Source: Cyrtodaria siliqua
Taxonomy: Eukaryota; Mollusca; Bivalvia; Adapedonta; Hiatellidae
Direction of reading: 5' to 3'
Length of the DNA stretch: 64,000 nucleotides
Assembly (NCBI GenBank): GCA_037043455.1
Contig: JAWPHD010003279.1
Coordinates: 159,491 to 223,490, forward strand
In this document: positions 33,112 through 43,799 of the stretch, in pieces
Numbering within the stretch: position 1 is the first letter of the stretch
How the letters are laid out: each line of letters begins with the position of its first letter
Made by a program: the position numbers and the translations under genes
The notes under the pieces: generated by a model
What the model saw: the letters and a program-made list of their open reading frames with translations, nothing else
Databases searched by the model: none
What the model was told of the DNA's origin: nothing

Positions 33112-33190
33112 AAAAATTAAAAAAAATCAAAATAATAAAAAAATCAAAAAAAAATCAAATAAATAAACGAAATAAAAAATAATAATAAAA
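33112..33190. repeat. A-rich simple sequence
   Basis: AAAAATCAAA-type low-complexity linker between P2 copies 2 and 3; similar sequence at 35010-35165. Confidence 0.7.
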
Positions 33191-35009
33191 CAAGAGGTCA
33201 ATGACCTTGAAGCTCTACTGATAGATTTTGATAGCTAGGTGAAGTGAAGTTTCATAAAAACTGTCAAGTAGTTTCAGAGGAGTAGTCGCTACAAGTTGAA
33301 ATTTTTACTATATAACTATAGGTAAACAAAGATGGCCACTGACAGCCATGTTTAATGTCGAATCAAAATAATTTTTGACAAGGATCAACATCTTGTCATG
33401 CTGATCATTTCAGAAAAAGTCCCATATCAATATCACTTGCAGTGTTCAAGAAGTAGTCGCTACAAACTTGTTTTTAAAAATCTATGTTTAGCTGTGTGGC
33501 CATCTTGAATTTCCAGCCGACCTGAAATTGTGCTAGGATCAACTAGACATCAAGAGCAACATTCCTGTGAAGTTTCATGAAAATCCGTCTAGTGGTTTCA
33601 GAGGAGTAGTCACTACACATTTTTACTATACAAACTCTTATGTAAACAAAGATGGCCACTCGCAGCCATGTTTAACGTCGAATCAAAATAATGTTTGACT
33701 AGGATCAACATAATGTCATGCTGTTCATTTTAGAAAAAGTCCCATATCAATATCACTTATAGTTTTCAAGAAGTAGTCGCTACAAACTTATTTTTTAAAA
33801 ATCTATTTTTAGCTGTGGCGGCCATCTTAAATTTCTGGCCGACCTAAAATTTTGCTACGATCAATTGGACATCAAGAGCAACATTCCTGTAAAGTTTCAT
33901 GAATATCCATCCAGTAGTTTCAGAGGGGTAGTCGCTACAAGTTTTTACTATATAAATCTATGTAAACAAAGATGGCCGCTAGCGGCCATGTTTAAAGTCG
34001 CATCGAAATAAATTTCGACAAGGATCAACATCATGTGATGCTGATCATTTTAGAAAATGTCCCATATCAATATCACTTACAGTTTTCAAGAAGTAGTCGC
34101 TACAAATTTATTTATTTTAAATCTATTTTTAGCCGTGGCGGCCATCTTGAATTTCCGGCCAGCCTGAAATTTTTCTAGGATCAACTAGACATCAAGGGCA
34201 ACATTCCTGTGAAGTTTCATGGACATCCGTCAAGTAGTTTCAGAGGAGTAGTCGCTACAAGTTTTTACTATATAACTCTATGTAAACAAAGATGGCCACT
34301 GGCAGCCATGTTTAACGTCGAATCAAAACGATTTTTGACAAGGACCAACATCATGTCATGCTGATCATTTTAGAAAAAGTCCCATACCAATATCACTTGT
34401 AGTTTTTAAGGAGTAGTCGCTACAAACTTGTATTTTAAAAATCTATTTTTAGCTTTGGCGGCCATCTTGGATTGTGCATCAACATGAATTTTTGCTAGGA
34501 TCAACTAGACTTCATGGGCAACATTTCTGTAAAGTTTCAAGAATATCCATCCTGTAGTTTCAGAGGAGTAGTCGCTACAAGTTTTTACTATATAAATCTA
34601 TGTAAACAAAGATGGCTGCTAGCGGCCATGTTTAAAGTCGCATCGAAATAAATTTCGACAAGGATCAACATCATGTCATGCTGATCATTTTAGAAAAAGT
34701 CCCATATCAATATCACTTATAGTTTTCAAGAAGTAGTCGCTACAAACTTGAATTTAAAAAATCTATTTTTAGCTTTGGCGGCCATCTTGGATTTCACATC
34801 AACATGAATTTTTGCTAGGATCAACTAGACTTCATGGGCAACATTTCTGTAAAGTTTTATGAATATCCATCCAGTAGTTTCAGAGGAGTAGTCGCTACAA
34901 ATAAAAGTTAACGGACAGACGGACGGACGGACGACGGACCCGTCCGGACGGACGGACGACGGACGCCGCACCACGGCATAAGCTCTGCTGATCTCTGATC
35001 AGTAGAGCT
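33191..35009 (+). mobile_element. HINE/pearl-like element, subfamily P2, copy 3
   Basis: 5' CAAGAGGTCAATGACC, a long core of about ten alternating A/B units, a microsatellite with an internal CGTCCGGACGG palindrome (34915-34965), and the same 3' hairpin. The first unit is truncated relative to the other copies. Confidence 0.8.
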
Positions 35010-35165
35010 AAAATCAAAATTAAAAAAAATAAAAACATAACAAAATAATAAATGAAATAAAAAAAATAAATAAAAAAAATAAAAATAATAATAAAATAAT
35101 TCAAAAAAATATATATATCTATTAAAAAAAATGTAAACAAAAAAATATATTAATAATAAAAAAAG
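35010..35165. repeat. A-rich simple sequence
   Basis: Low-complexity A/T tract after P2 copy 3. Minus-strand Phe/Tyr/Ile-rich ORFs across it are artefacts. Confidence 0.8.
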
Positions 35166-36618
35166 GCAAAACATCGTAAAGTTTGATAAAGATCAGATGT
35201 AAAATGAAAGCCCTATTGTATTAACGAGGCAAAATATAGCATTTTTAACTAAATCAAGGGTCATAACTCCGCTGTTACTGGTCCGATCTGGCTGGTTTTC
35301 GAACTTGTGTGAGCTTTCATTGATATTAACAATCTGCTAAAGTTTGGTAAAGATCGGATGAAAAATAGTTTGGTAAAGATCGGATGAAAATGAAGGCTCT
35401 TGGCCAGTAGAGCTAAAAAAAAATCAGCTCCAAAAAGTAGGTCAAGGTCATAGATAAAATCCATGCATCCAAAAGGATGCATTACCCAAGACACAACTAT
35501 GTCAAAACAGAATATGTTTTCTTCCAAAGATTAAGCTATAAATTAGGTTTAAAACATCTAGTGCATAATTATCGTTCTTGAGAAAGTGATGTAAATGTAA
35601 CAATTAAAGTTATCTGCCCTTTGCTTGGATGGTGAAGGTCACATCCACATTTGCTTTGTCACGTTGCAATGTACAACTCAAGATACAACTATAAGCAAAG
35701 TTTGAAAGGTCTTAGTGCATTCAGTTTGTGAAAAAGTGACCTAAATGTCGAAGTTGAAGGTAACCATTATAAGGTTATCTGCCCTTTGCTTGAAGGGTCA
35801 AGGTCACTTCCATATTTGCTTTGTCACGTTGCGATGTACCACTCAAGATATAACTATAAGCAAAGTTTTAAAGGTCTAGCGCATACAGTTTGTGAAAAAA
35901 CGCAAAGGTTGAACCTAAAAATTATTAAGTTATCTGCCCTTTTCTTGGAGGGTCAAGGTCACATCCACATTTGCCTTGTCACGTTGCGATGTACCACCCA
36001 AGATACAACTATAAGCAAAGTTTGAGAGGTCTAGTACATAGTTTGTGAAAAAGTGACCAAAACGCAAAAGTTGAACCTAAAAATTATTAAGTTATCTGCC
36101 CTTTGCTTTGAGGGTCAAGGTCACTTACACATTTTCTTTGTCACGTTGCGATGTACCACCCAAGATACAACTACCGGTATAAGCATAGTTTGAAAGGTCT
36201 AGTGCATACAGTTTGTGACAAAATGACCTAAACGCAAAACTTGAATGTTGACGCCGCCGCCGGAAAAGCAACACCTATGTCTCTTTTTTTCTTCGAAAAG
36301 ACGAGACAAAAAGCAGATAGGTTGGCAGAGCAAGCTGAACAGACAGGACAAATTCCACTAATAACGCAATCCAACTATATGAGGAACCGGTCGAAGGAGA
36401 AGGAGCTGTAGAAAGTGGAGGAAGATATCACCAAGATGGTGGACTTGCTGAAGCATTTATGTTCTAAGAGGTGATTGCGTAATTTAACACTGGACTTTAT
36501 CTTTGTATCAGCTCTGTCTAAAACGAAGGGGTTACTGTAGAAAAATTGTCCTTAAATTTGAAATTAAAAGTCTTGAAAAACCCTTGAATTTTAATCTGGA
36601 AAGTTTGTATGAACCCTG

Positions 36619-36858
36619 TATTAAGTAGTAGTAACGAACCAAGATAACTAGGTTAAAATGGTTCCAGATGGAGTAATGAACCAAGATAACTAGGTTCAAA
36701 TGGAATGATCCAAACAAAAAATGAATTTAAATAAAAACGGCCTAGTTATCATTTCTTGGAACACACGGGGATAGCCGAATTGATCATATGCTTTTATTTC
36801 CCTTATCACGAGTTCACTCCCTTCGAAAATCGATTTCCGATCACTTCAGGTGAGATAA
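36619..36858. other. Short intergenic with a 22-bp direct repeat
   Basis: AACCAAGATAACTAGGTT occurs at about 36637 and 36677. No gene before the SAP-SWIM-YqaJ start. Confidence 0.5.
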
Positions 36859-38961
36859 ATGGCTGACGAAGGATCTATTGTGATCTACTGATGCGTTTTT
36901 TAAGAGATCATGGAGAGTTTGAATCGGGAAATAAACGCGAACTGATTCAACGAGCGAAGGGAGCTTTACAGATCGGGGTTAAACCGTTGAAAGAAATAGC
37001 TCGAAACTACGAAGAAATTGCCAATCGATGCAAACATAAAAAATTGATTACACTGTTTGGGGAGGATTTACCGGACCCCATGTTATTGAAAAGTAACTGG
37101 ACTAGTTCTGTCGTCGATATTCCGTCCATAAATGAAAAGGACTTGTACAATTATTTGGTGATGAACACGCAGAGAACATTTAACCATGACCAAATGAAAG
37201 CCAACAGGGCATTGAAAGCAAAGGTGATTTTCAAGGATGGACATGTTCACAGCTTACAATATCATCAAATTACAGGCAAATGTAGTCACTGTTTTGTAAA
37301 ATGTAAAGTAATGCCCTCCATCTCTACACAGAATGAAAACCAAAAGCCTGACTATGATGTATGGCTTTTCATGTCAACGATGTCAGGACAAATCCAATCA
37401 GCTGGTTGTAATTGTAATGCAGGGCAAAACATATTACTTTTAAATTTCAATAAAAAATATTTCAGTCTGGCTTGTTCTGTTGTCTATTATGTTCTACGGC
37501 AGTCAATACTTGACAATGGATATACATATTATAAGTTACAAACTCCAAATAAAATTTTATAACACTGGACTATAAAGTTAAGCAGTGGTCTCCAGTACAC
37601 CAAAGTATTCTACATGAGGCTATAAACCGAGGTCCACTGGTGTTAAATGGGACGTAAAATGCCACACAATATTTCGTAATCATAAACCTCACACTAGGAT
37701 ATTACAAACGTTGTAGCATTTGATTCACACCTAAGTAATTTAGTTGTTTTTTATTCAAATATTTTAAAGTGATGTCAGCTATGACTAAGCAGGCATTTGT
37801 GAGAACAAAATTGGCATATTTTTGTTTTATTGTTTACATAAATATACTTTCAGGGAAGGTGAATCATGCAGCCACATAGCTGGGATGCTATATGGACTGG
37901 TTGACTTATCGGAGAAGAAAAAAGATGGATTGAATTCATCAACCTCCACACAGGAGAAAAAATCGCAGGATTTAGCATTCAAAAAACACAAATTTAATGA
38001 CACCTCACGTGAATCAGTTAAACAAAAAAGTATGCTGAAAAGAGATTTCAAAGCTGAAGATTAAAAAAAAATCAGTGAAAAGCTTATTTCTGTTAATAAA
38101 CATGCTGCATGGCTATATGCGAACACATTCTCTTTGCCAATGCCCCAGCAAGAAACACAGAAAGAAGAAATCCCCAAATTACATAATGTAGAATATGTGT
38201 ACAGAGACAATGAAGATTTGAGTGATGAAACGTGTGTATCTAATTTTACCAGTTATTTTAGTAGCTTGAAAGTAAATATTTGTGATTGTAAAACAACATA
38301 AAGAGAATCGCGAGGCCAGTCAAACAACAGTGACACATAACTAGAGTAGGCCGTCTAACAGCATCAATGTTTGGAACTATTTACAAACGTAAAGAGGATA
38401 CACCACCAGAGTGTTTGGTAAAAACTATCATGAAATATGATGACAAGGAGTATGATGGCCTAAGTGTTCGTTGGGGACAGTCGCACGAGCGAGCAGCGCG
38501 CAGAACTTATGAGAACTTTCAAAAGCAAAAACATGAAAATTTCAAATGTAACGAAAGTGGGTTATGTGTAAATGCAAAGTATCCGCATCTTGGAGAAAGT
38601 CCGTATTGACTAGTATCATGTAAGTGTTGTGGTGAGGGTTTGATCGAGATCAAATGTCCATTTACATGGAGATTCAAGTCCCCATTGGACGCCAGCAATG
38701 ACTCACTATTTTCATGCACTATTGAAGAAGGAAAACAAAAACTAAAGAGGAGACATGTCTATCATTTCCAAATGCCCCTAGGGACAAATGGCGATATGTC
38801 AGCGAAAGTACTGCGATTTCTTTGTGTGGGCACTGAAGGGATTTTCAGTGAAAAGAATTCAATTTGACAGTGAAATCTGGAAAGACTGTGTACAGAAATT
38901 GAACTCGTTTTACTTAAAAGCAATAATCGTTCAGAATACATGCCTTCACACAAAAACTTAA
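36859..38961 (+). pseudogene. SAP-SWIM-YqaJ exonuclease-like protein, inactivated
   Basis: ATG 36859 (MADEGSIV) shifts frame after ~9 codons into a SAP-like DNA-binding segment (LLMRFLRDHGEFESG, KRELIQRA). About 150 residues later comes a SWIM zinc finger whose CxC (AGCNCNAG) and CxH (ESCSHIAGMLY) halves are separated by an intron, 37424-37853. The C-terminal third is a YqaJ/lambda-exonuclease-type nuclease: RVGRLTASMFG, RWGQSHERAARRTYE, then GESPY-stop-LVSC where the family has SPDG, then CCGEGLIEIKCPF (the E-x-K metal site). After a frameshift near 38815 it ends with CDFFVWALKGFSV to TAA 38959-38961. The catalytic Asp is Tyr and the next codon is a stop, so it cannot be active. Such proteins accompany some animal DNA transposons (ISL2EU group, from memory). 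Confidence 0.8.
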
Positions 38962-39544
38962 TTTCACATTAAACAATAATAAATACATCAAATTCATTAA
39001 AAAATGATTAGCATACATTAAGTTAATAATAATATAGCTGCTTTAAATTTTTTGAAAATTCAGCACAAACACCAGGTAATGAAAATCGAACCGATGATCG
39101 ACAACGAAATCTTGGCCGATTCCCACCACTACCGCCATTGAATTGCAGCAAAACATCTTATTTCTGTTTAAATAAATACAATACATATGCTTATTTTAAT
39201 GAGAATATGACATTTATAAGCTAAAAGTTACAGCTAATGTCCATTTAAATATAAGGTGATACAGATTCGAGTTTTGCTTATCAAATTAATGGACAGTCCA
39301 GTTTGGACAGTTGGCAAGGGATTATAATTTATAAAGGATATGCCTATTTAATATGGAAAAGCAAGTTACTGTAAGAACTATTTATTGTGTCACCTGCGTA
39401 GCATGGATGACACTTAGGTTTCATTATTTTCAGTCGTTTGTCATCTTAATATTTTTGTAATGGTCACGGTCACTTAGCAAGAACTTTAATTTACCGGTAT
39501 AAATTATATTTAATTTCAGGTTAACTCAATGTACACCAGTGACT
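38962..39544. other. Intergenic
   Basis: No gene or family recognised. Confidence 0.4.
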
Positions 39545-40350
39545 GATAGATATTCCAGCAACATCGAGTCATACCATATTCCTACTGCTGAAACCTATAC
39601 AATATTCCAACCACAAGAACAATGACAGACTGAAAATATTCCAATTGCAAAACATGACAAGAGATATTTCAACCACATAGAGATGCGAGACTTTCCAACT
39701 ACATAGAAATACGAGACCATCAAATGGCATAAAGAAGTGAAATATTTCAACAGCATAAAATCGTGAAATATGTTGGCCACATATCAACCACATAAAAATG
39801 CAAGATTTACTGACCACATATGTACATTCCAACAACGTAGTGATGTGATATTAACTAACAACACTGACAAATGACATGATGTTACATATCAGTCTCATCT
39901 AGAGATATAAGGTATTCCAGCAACATATACTTGATATAATTGCCAGCCACATATATACCTGAGATATTCCAACCTTAAGGAGACTAAGAGATATATCAAC
40001 CAATAGAGACCTGATAGATTTCAACCAAAAAGAGATCTAAGTTATTTCAACCACTTCAAGATACTTCAACCTCATACTGATTGACCTGAGATATTTCTAC
40101 CATGCAGAGACCAAAAAATAAAATGTTCTAGCCGCATGTAGACAATATATATTGCAACCACAGATGCTTCAGGTTCAGATATTTTAACCACATTTCTACC
40201 ACATGGATACAAAACATATTACAACAGATATAGGCCTGAGATATTTCAACCCCATGGAGATGTGAAATATTCCAACAGCAGGGACTTGAGGTGTTCCAAA
40301 CACATAGAGACTTGAGAATTTTCAACCAAGTTACAGACATGAGATACACT
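39545..40350. repeat. Degenerate ~35-40-bp minisatellite
   Basis: Repeated GAGATATTTCAACCACATAG-like units about every 35-40 bp, strongly diverged. Minus-strand ORFs such as 39569-39835 show periodic VVEIS/CGWNI wording, which is the repeat translated. Confidence 0.7.
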
Positions 40351-40882
40351 TCGCATATTTCATAAGGTGTATTATAGCCATTTATGAGCATATAAACAAA
40401 GGAATAAAAAACAGATAAAGACCGAGTGCACGGTCAAACATTAATGGTACGGTTCAGCTGAAAGCAGCATTAATCAATCACAAATCAAAACCAGTGTGAA
40501 CTAAGATAATTAGTATGTGTTTCAAGTGATCTTCTTGCTAAATTGCCAAAGTTTACGCGTTGTAATGATTAATCAATTGTAACTGATCATGGGTTACTTA
40601 GGCATCCTATTATGGTGATTGATTACGAAAGTCTGTAAGCGGTCATTGGTAAAATGTAAAAATGCACTTTAATTAAAGTTAAGAAATAAACATGATTATC
40701 CAGGAGACAAACTGTCTTACCAGGTTTGTTACAATTAGATCTTTGATAAGTTTTGCAATCAGCAAAATTGACAGGCATGTTATGGAGATTAACTTAAATG
40801 ATAATGTAGAAAAGGGCAAATTTTAACTAGTATTCTAATACACCCGCACTATATAGCCTAGTTTAAAATCTGTCTTTATATT
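40351..40882. other. Intergenic
   Basis: AT-rich, no feature recognised. Confidence 0.4.
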
Positions 40883-40976
40883 CGTTTGCAACGTTAGGAG
40901 AATAAGCGAGGCAATGCGAAAGATATCACTGTAACGTTTGCAACGTTAGGAGAGTAAGCAAAGCAATGCGAAAGAT
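40883..40976 (+). repeat. 52-bp tandem duplication
   Basis: CGTTTGCAACGTTAGGAG begins at 40883 and 40935, each unit ending GCAATGCGAAAGAT. Confidence 0.8.
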
Positions 40977-41019
40977 TTCAGATGTGTGCGTTATTTTCAC
41001 ATTTTAGGGGTATTAGAAT

Positions 41020-41190
41020 AGAAATAGAACATCGTTTACGGTGAATTATCTTGTAATATATCACGGTTTGTCATTCAATTGTAAACAATAATTTCACTCG
41101 CCCTTCCGGCTCTTGATATTATTGTTTACAATTGAACTCTAAACCGTGATATATTATATGATAACTCGCCGTAAACGATGTTCTATTTCT
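41020..41190. repeat. Foldback palindrome, ~75-bp arms
   Basis: AGAAATAGAACATCGTTTAC at the left and its complement at the right edge enclose a short loop; the apex is CTCGCC-CTTCC-GGCTC. Architecture and apex match the palindrome at 924-1072. Confidence 0.85.
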
Positions 41191-41633
41191 TAAATATATA
41201 TGATAAATTCAGTGAACTCTTTTCGCTTTCACACAATTTGATAAGGTTTATATAGATTGTGTTGCATATCATATTCAATGAGATTTTTCCTAGACCACAC
41301 TTGAGTTTAACCTTTTTAGAGTTTGCTTCAGTAAGATAGAGGATAATTTTGACAATGAGTGAAATCAAAGAATGTGACAACAACATTTACAGTATGGACT
41401 TATGTTGTAAGTGAAACCAAAATCATTTGAGTAAAACATATATTTTTAGCATATTCTAGTGTTTATTGTGTAGTACATATATACTCGGTTGCAAAAGAAA
41501 GTGTGCATCAGGTTTTTGTTAAATTTATTATGAAAAGTATGTACGAAATATGGCATATAGGGTACCATTTTTTTTGCCATTCTATTGCCAATGTCAAGAT
41601 AGAATTTGTTTTTAGATAGCTCTTCATCATGAC

Positions 41634-41898
41634 CCCTGCATTGTTTCAGGTGCAATCTCGCTCACATCACTAAGAGCAGTCGCAGAAAAAACACAAACGT
41701 GGCTCTATCGTAAATGGCGTTTCTACAATAGAATTTGCAGCAACTCTGCAGTTCAGGGTGAGAAGGTCCTAGGCCCATTCTCCATATTTTATCTCGATGT
41801 ACATGGAGGATGAGCCTGACATGTTCATGCCTGTTAGGCGCCATATAACCTTTCATGTATTGGTGCCCCTAAAAAACCCAATTCAATTCAATTTTTCA
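41634..41898 (+). repeat. SINE-like repeat S1, copy 4
   Basis: Same blocks as S1 copy 1 in the same orientation, ending with an AATTC tail (CCAATTCAATTCAATTTTT). Inserted in the Tc1-like transposase. Confidence 0.75.
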
Positions 41899-42065
41899 AA
41901 TTTAATTGTGATTGAAAGCGCATTTTTGTCAGACTGGAACATATCACGCAGCTTAGTGATAGTGTTTTTATGGCAATTAAATGCCCTAGCAACAGTAACG
42001 ACGCTGTCGCCTCTCGCAATCATGACTAATGCTTGAACCCTCTGGTTTTCGGTAAGCCGTGGCAT
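41898..42065 (-). pseudogene. Tc1-like transposase N-terminus (HTH), truncated
   Basis: MPRLTENQRVQALVMIARGD then VVTVARAFNCHKNTITKLRD, a helix-turn-helix of the type that binds Tc1/mariner TIRs. About 55 residues remain before the S1 insertion; no DDE/D catalytic region is recognised between 41477 and 41634. Confidence 0.75.
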
Positions 42066-42252
42066 ATTGAAAATAAGAAAAAAATAAAATGCGTTGTGTT
42101 TTTTCGTTTATCCAAACGTAAGAGAATTCAACCAAACAGGTTTTTATCTACAAGAACCATTTCCACGAAAATCATTGAAAACAACACAAACGCTTTTCCC
42201 GTGCAAAACCGATTTATTGCCATTGGCTGATAAAGATACATGTATATATGTA

Positions 42253-43235
42253 CAGTTGCTGCCACGCGGATTACGACTAATCCCACTCATCGCGGCGATT
42301 TTATCTCACCGCGGACACACTGATTTTGTCCCCGCGATCCGCGGACAGCCCGCTCATCGCGGGGATAATACATTTTTTCCACCGCGACACAATCACCGCG
42401 ATTCGCCGCGATCTGTTTTGATTCGCACACCGCTTTACCCGGTGTGAAATCGCAGGCCATCGCCGCGATTTATCTTCAGAATCAATGTACAATTGTGCAG
42501 TCAATTTAATGCATTAATATTCAATAACTATTAAAAACCCGAAGCAGAAGACAATTTTATTTTTGTTTTCGGAAAATTCAAATGCCCGGATAATGTATAC
42601 TGGGTCACGATAGTTATATGGCAGTTCCTATTACCGACTTCGCGGTGACTGAACATAAAATTCAAATAGTAATTCTTATACTGGAAATTAGATTTATATT
42701 TTTAATTAATCGTTATTTTAACATATTTTATTATTCTGCTGTTGGTTATTAATCAAGGATGGGTTCTTTAGTCAGAAATAATCCAAAAAATCGTAAAGAA
42801 TTCCGGGTCATGAACCCGTTATTAGTGCCGCCTTGTTAATAGGTACACACATCGCAAAGGATTGTGGGTAGCCAATTTATGTCCGGTGAAGAGAAATGCG
42901 ACTTTTGGACAACAAAAACGAAAAACACACGTTATTAAATGCATTAAAAGTTTGTGAAATACGTATTGCTTCCAAAATAGTTCATTGTATTTATCATTTT
43001 TATTACATTTTTCATTGATGCCTGCTGTCATTTCCCCCGCGTTCCCCCGCGAATCTATCACGGAGAATCGCGGTGATTTCTTTCTTTCGAGACTGGATTT
43101 TGCAATTGCGGTGATTTTTACAGTCGCGATATTTCGGGTGACAATCCGCGGTACGATCGCGGGGATTTGTGACTTCGATTGAAAAACGGCCGCGGGGATG
43201 CTGCAAAAAAGTTGTAATCCGCGTGGCAGCAACTG
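42253..43235. mobile_element. 983-bp MITE with CpG-rich subterminal motif arrays (family B, copy 1)
   Basis: TIRs CAGTTGCTGCCACGCGGATT and complement are flanked by TA on both sides (42251-42252, 43236-43237). Inside each end lies an array of CCGCGATT/AATCGCGG-type motifs (about 42290-42480 and 43030-43200). The central core, about 42510-43015, is shared with 62420-62920, where the flanking motifs are different. No coding capacity. The high CpG content of the arrays contrasts with the AT-rich surroundings. Confidence 0.75.
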
Positions 43236-43556
43236 TATAGGTAAAAGTTTGAACACTGTACTATAAATATAAAAGAAAATATTTGAATTTTAAAAGTGCA
43301 CACTTTCTTTTGATACCGAGTATATATTGTAAACGAGTCTGAAAATGAATAAGATCAACAAAAAATACTGTCTATTCTTCAAACTCGCCAACATTGTTGA
43401 TGTATAAGAAGTATTACTGCACTGAAATTGATACCAAATTACGATAATTTTCTGGACTTCCTCCGTTGTCATGACGTTTCAGATACTGTTCATAAAATGT
43501 CTTATTAATACTACTAATGCAACTTCTCTATCATATAATAATGCTGTTGTTTCTAT

Positions 43557-43783
43557 TGTAGTATTTCTACTACTGGTGGATCGACACCTGCAATCCATTC
43601 TCTACTGCGCAAGCGCTTTACATCCATTGCGCTTGCGCCGAAGCAGGGGACGTCACTATTCACCCACTAGAAGTCAGTTCAAGCACAGCCACCAACCTGT
43701 ACACAACAACTATACAATTTGCTCCAAGTATCTCTCCTCTCCGGGCCGTTTACTGGGTAAGTATTGTAGTTACGTGTACAACA
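43557..43783 (+). repeat. 5' LTR (227 bp)
   Basis: TG...CA ends; matches 46361-46582 with scattered differences and a small indel near the CTCCTCTCCGGGCC block. Contains the palindrome GCGCAAGCGC/GCGCTTGCGC. Confidence 0.8.
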
Positions 43784-43784
43784 A

Positions 43785-43799
43785 TGGCGCTGCGAGCAC
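43785..43799 (+). other. Primer-binding-site-like sequence
   Basis: TGGCGCTGCGAGCAC starts with the TGG typical of retrotransposon PBSs (complement of tRNA 3' CCA), positioned correctly after the LTR. The tRNA is not identified. Confidence 0.5.

Larger units (their letters stand above)
31051..35414 (+). mobile_element. HINE-like element, subfamily P4 (second level of nest)
   Basis: 5' end CAAGAGGCCCAAGAGGGCC, then GCTCTACTGGC. 3' end GGCCAGTAGAGC, the exact complement of that block. Internal ~140-bp units carry AGGAGGAGTAGCGCCGACAAG (near 31512 and 31668) and GGTAAAGATC(A/G)GAT (near 31298, 35350 and 35378). Interrupted by two P2 elements. Ends lie in A-runs. Confidence 0.7.
30870..36308 (+). 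mobile_element. HINE-like element, subfamily P5 (outermost of nest)
   Basis: 5' end CAAGAAATCCGTGG, with AATGTCTCGCC just inside. 3' end GAAAAGACGAGACA after a hairpin formed by TGTCTC-T-run-CTTCGAAAAGA-CGAGACA. The 5' TGTCTCGCC is complementary to the 3' hairpin arm. Its own tandem core lies at about 35611-36240 (four units of 155-165 bp, TTATCTGCCCTTTGCTTG and GTCACGTTGCGATGTACCA), followed by GCCGCCGCCGG. The span 31051-35414 is another element inserted into it. Both ends abut A-runs of the transposase ORF. Confidence 0.75.
30467..36618 (+). pseudogene. hAT-like transposase #2, split by a 5.4-kb nested insertion
   Basis: Left part 30467-30869 reads HRWLEDVSVAKRTIEIWP, then after two in-frame stops LKQFTKDKLVIAKLEFFKLV and FHQTDKPVLPFMATDLSSLL. 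After a frame change it continues KKKRLKTDVEILLK. The right part resumes at 36310: KADRLAEQAEQTGQIPLI, NYMRNRSKEKEL. The junction LLK|KAD is in frame across the insertion and is the expected order in this family. A terminal inverted repeat of CAGGGTTC type (here ending TATGAACCCTG at 36618) follows and matches the start of hAT-like #3 at 51409. The N-terminal half is missing; the 5' TIR was not found. Confidence 0.75.
41477..43327 (-). mobile_element. Tc1/mariner-like element with two nested insertions
   Basis: Terminal inverted repeats ATATATACTCGGTTGCAAAA (41477) and its near-complement ending TACCGAGTATATAT (43327) enclose 1.85 kb. Read on the minus strand: TIR, a nested 983-bp MITE (42253-43235), the start of a Tc1-type transposase (ATG at 42063-42065), then a nested S1 repeat (41634-41898) that truncates it, then the other TIR. 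The TA-rich flanks are consistent with TA target duplication. Confidence 0.7.

Noticed and set aside
34895..35174. Phe/Tyr-rich minus-strand ORFs
   Set aside because: Low-complexity A-rich DNA plus the GGAC microsatellite.
31000..35500. CRISPR-like direct repeats
   Set aside because: Repeats are ~155 bp units of mobile elements with diverged copies, not short identical repeats with unique spacers.
39569..40391. Minus-strand membrane-protein-like ORFs
   Set aside because: Periodic translation of the degenerate minisatellite.
42985..43256. ORFs over the CpG-rich arrays
   Set aside because: Created by stop-poor CpG-rich motif arrays of the MITE; no domain and frames differ between arms.
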